Origin: Mesostigma viride
Lineage: Eukaryota; Streptophyta; Mesostigmatophyceae; Mesostigmatales; Mesostigmataceae
Direction: 5' to 3'
DNA length: 64,000 nt
Assembly (NCBI GenBank): GCA_009746045.1
Contig: RPFO01000072.1
Location: 2,859,823-2,923,822 of the forward strand
Position 1 is the first letter of the stretch. Each line of letters starts with the position of its first letter. Positions 63,658 through 64,000 of this stretch are shown here, in pieces. Under the pieces are notes generated by a model. That model saw only the letters and a program-made list of their open reading frames with translations. It was not told where the DNA came from and did no database searches. The position numbers were made by a program, and so were the translations under genes.

Positions 63658-64000
63658 AACAACAACCCCGCCACCCTTTCCACCGCCTCCGCCCACCACC
63701 TCCGCCTTCCCCTCCTCCCTTTCCTTCCCCACCCCGGCACCGCCTTCCTCCCGCCCTTACCACCGCCCCATCACCCTGTCCTGTAACCCCGATGAATGGA
63801 TGGATGGGTGCAAACATTCCTACCGGTCTAATCTATCTACATTGGCTACATACTACATCTATCTAACAACATTCTAACTACAACATCTAGCTAGGCAGCC
63901 GCACGCTGCCCTAGGGGGAGCTATCTAGCGTGCCTCCCGCGGGATTGCACACGCGGGCGCTTCCCCACTGGGGGGGGCTCGTTGTCCTCTATGACCTGGG
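63658..64000. other. Right edge, no gene recognised
   Basis: A C-rich segment duplicates 62816-62910. It is followed by short CTA-rich and inverted GC-rich repeats. No coding signal is visible before the window ends. Confidence 0.5.

Noticed and set aside
62896-63817. Poly-His, poly-Val and poly-Gly frames
   Set aside because: A (CCA)n trinucleotide array in different frames.

Overview
The window is nuclear DNA of a eukaryote. It has spliced genes with GT-AG introns, an LTR retrotransposon primed by initiator tRNA-Met, LINE fragments and very abundant simple repeats. A flagellated green alga (prasinophyte-like chlorophyte) fits best: an SPX-SLC13 phosphate transporter, a soluble plant/alga-style hybrid histidine kinase and an ARL2-binding (BART) protein occur together. 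The taxonomic call is inference; nothing was searched or aligned by machine.

Layout. 1-2257: CCCT microsatellite and non-coding DNA. 2264-13083: an L1-ORF1-like LINE copy (+) split by a complete Ty3/Gypsy chromovirus (3076-12481, encoded on -). The chromovirus has a 5-bp target duplication, two roughly 99%-identical LTRs, PBS, PPT, gag, protease, RT/RNase H, integrase, chromodomain and an extra ORF after pol. 13468-32158 (-): an 11-exon, 773-codon SPX-SLC13 phosphate transporter; its introns hold a 4.4-kb perfect 10-bp satellite and a 1.6-kb 18-bp satellite. 32780-35250 (-): a decayed LINE. 37067-42310 (+): an ARL2BP/BART gene in at least six exons. 44830-45945 (+): a LINE RT remnant with its 3' tail. 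48387-60740 (-): an 8-exon, 1281-codon hybrid histidine kinase (GAF-GAF-HisKA-HATPase-degenerate receiver-receiver), including a 12-nt microexon that encodes IRTP of the H-box. 60741-64000: upstream DNA, another LINE tail and a 0.67-kb (CCA)n array.

The most unusual signal is structural. In all three genes, on both strands, introns begin with diverged tandem copies of the end of the preceding exon together with its 5' splice site. Several introns end with copies of the following 3' splice site, or with long pyrimidine-rich arrays on the sense strand. The introns seem to have grown by repeated tandem duplication anchored on splice junctions. The 10-bp satellite looks like a runaway expansion of the polypyrimidine tract before transporter exon 3.

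Exon models were joined by hand from conserved domains, GT-AG sites and reading phase. The transporter and kinase models each close to an exact multiple of three with all phases matching. No gene cluster or operon logic is apparent; the three genes are unrelated in function.
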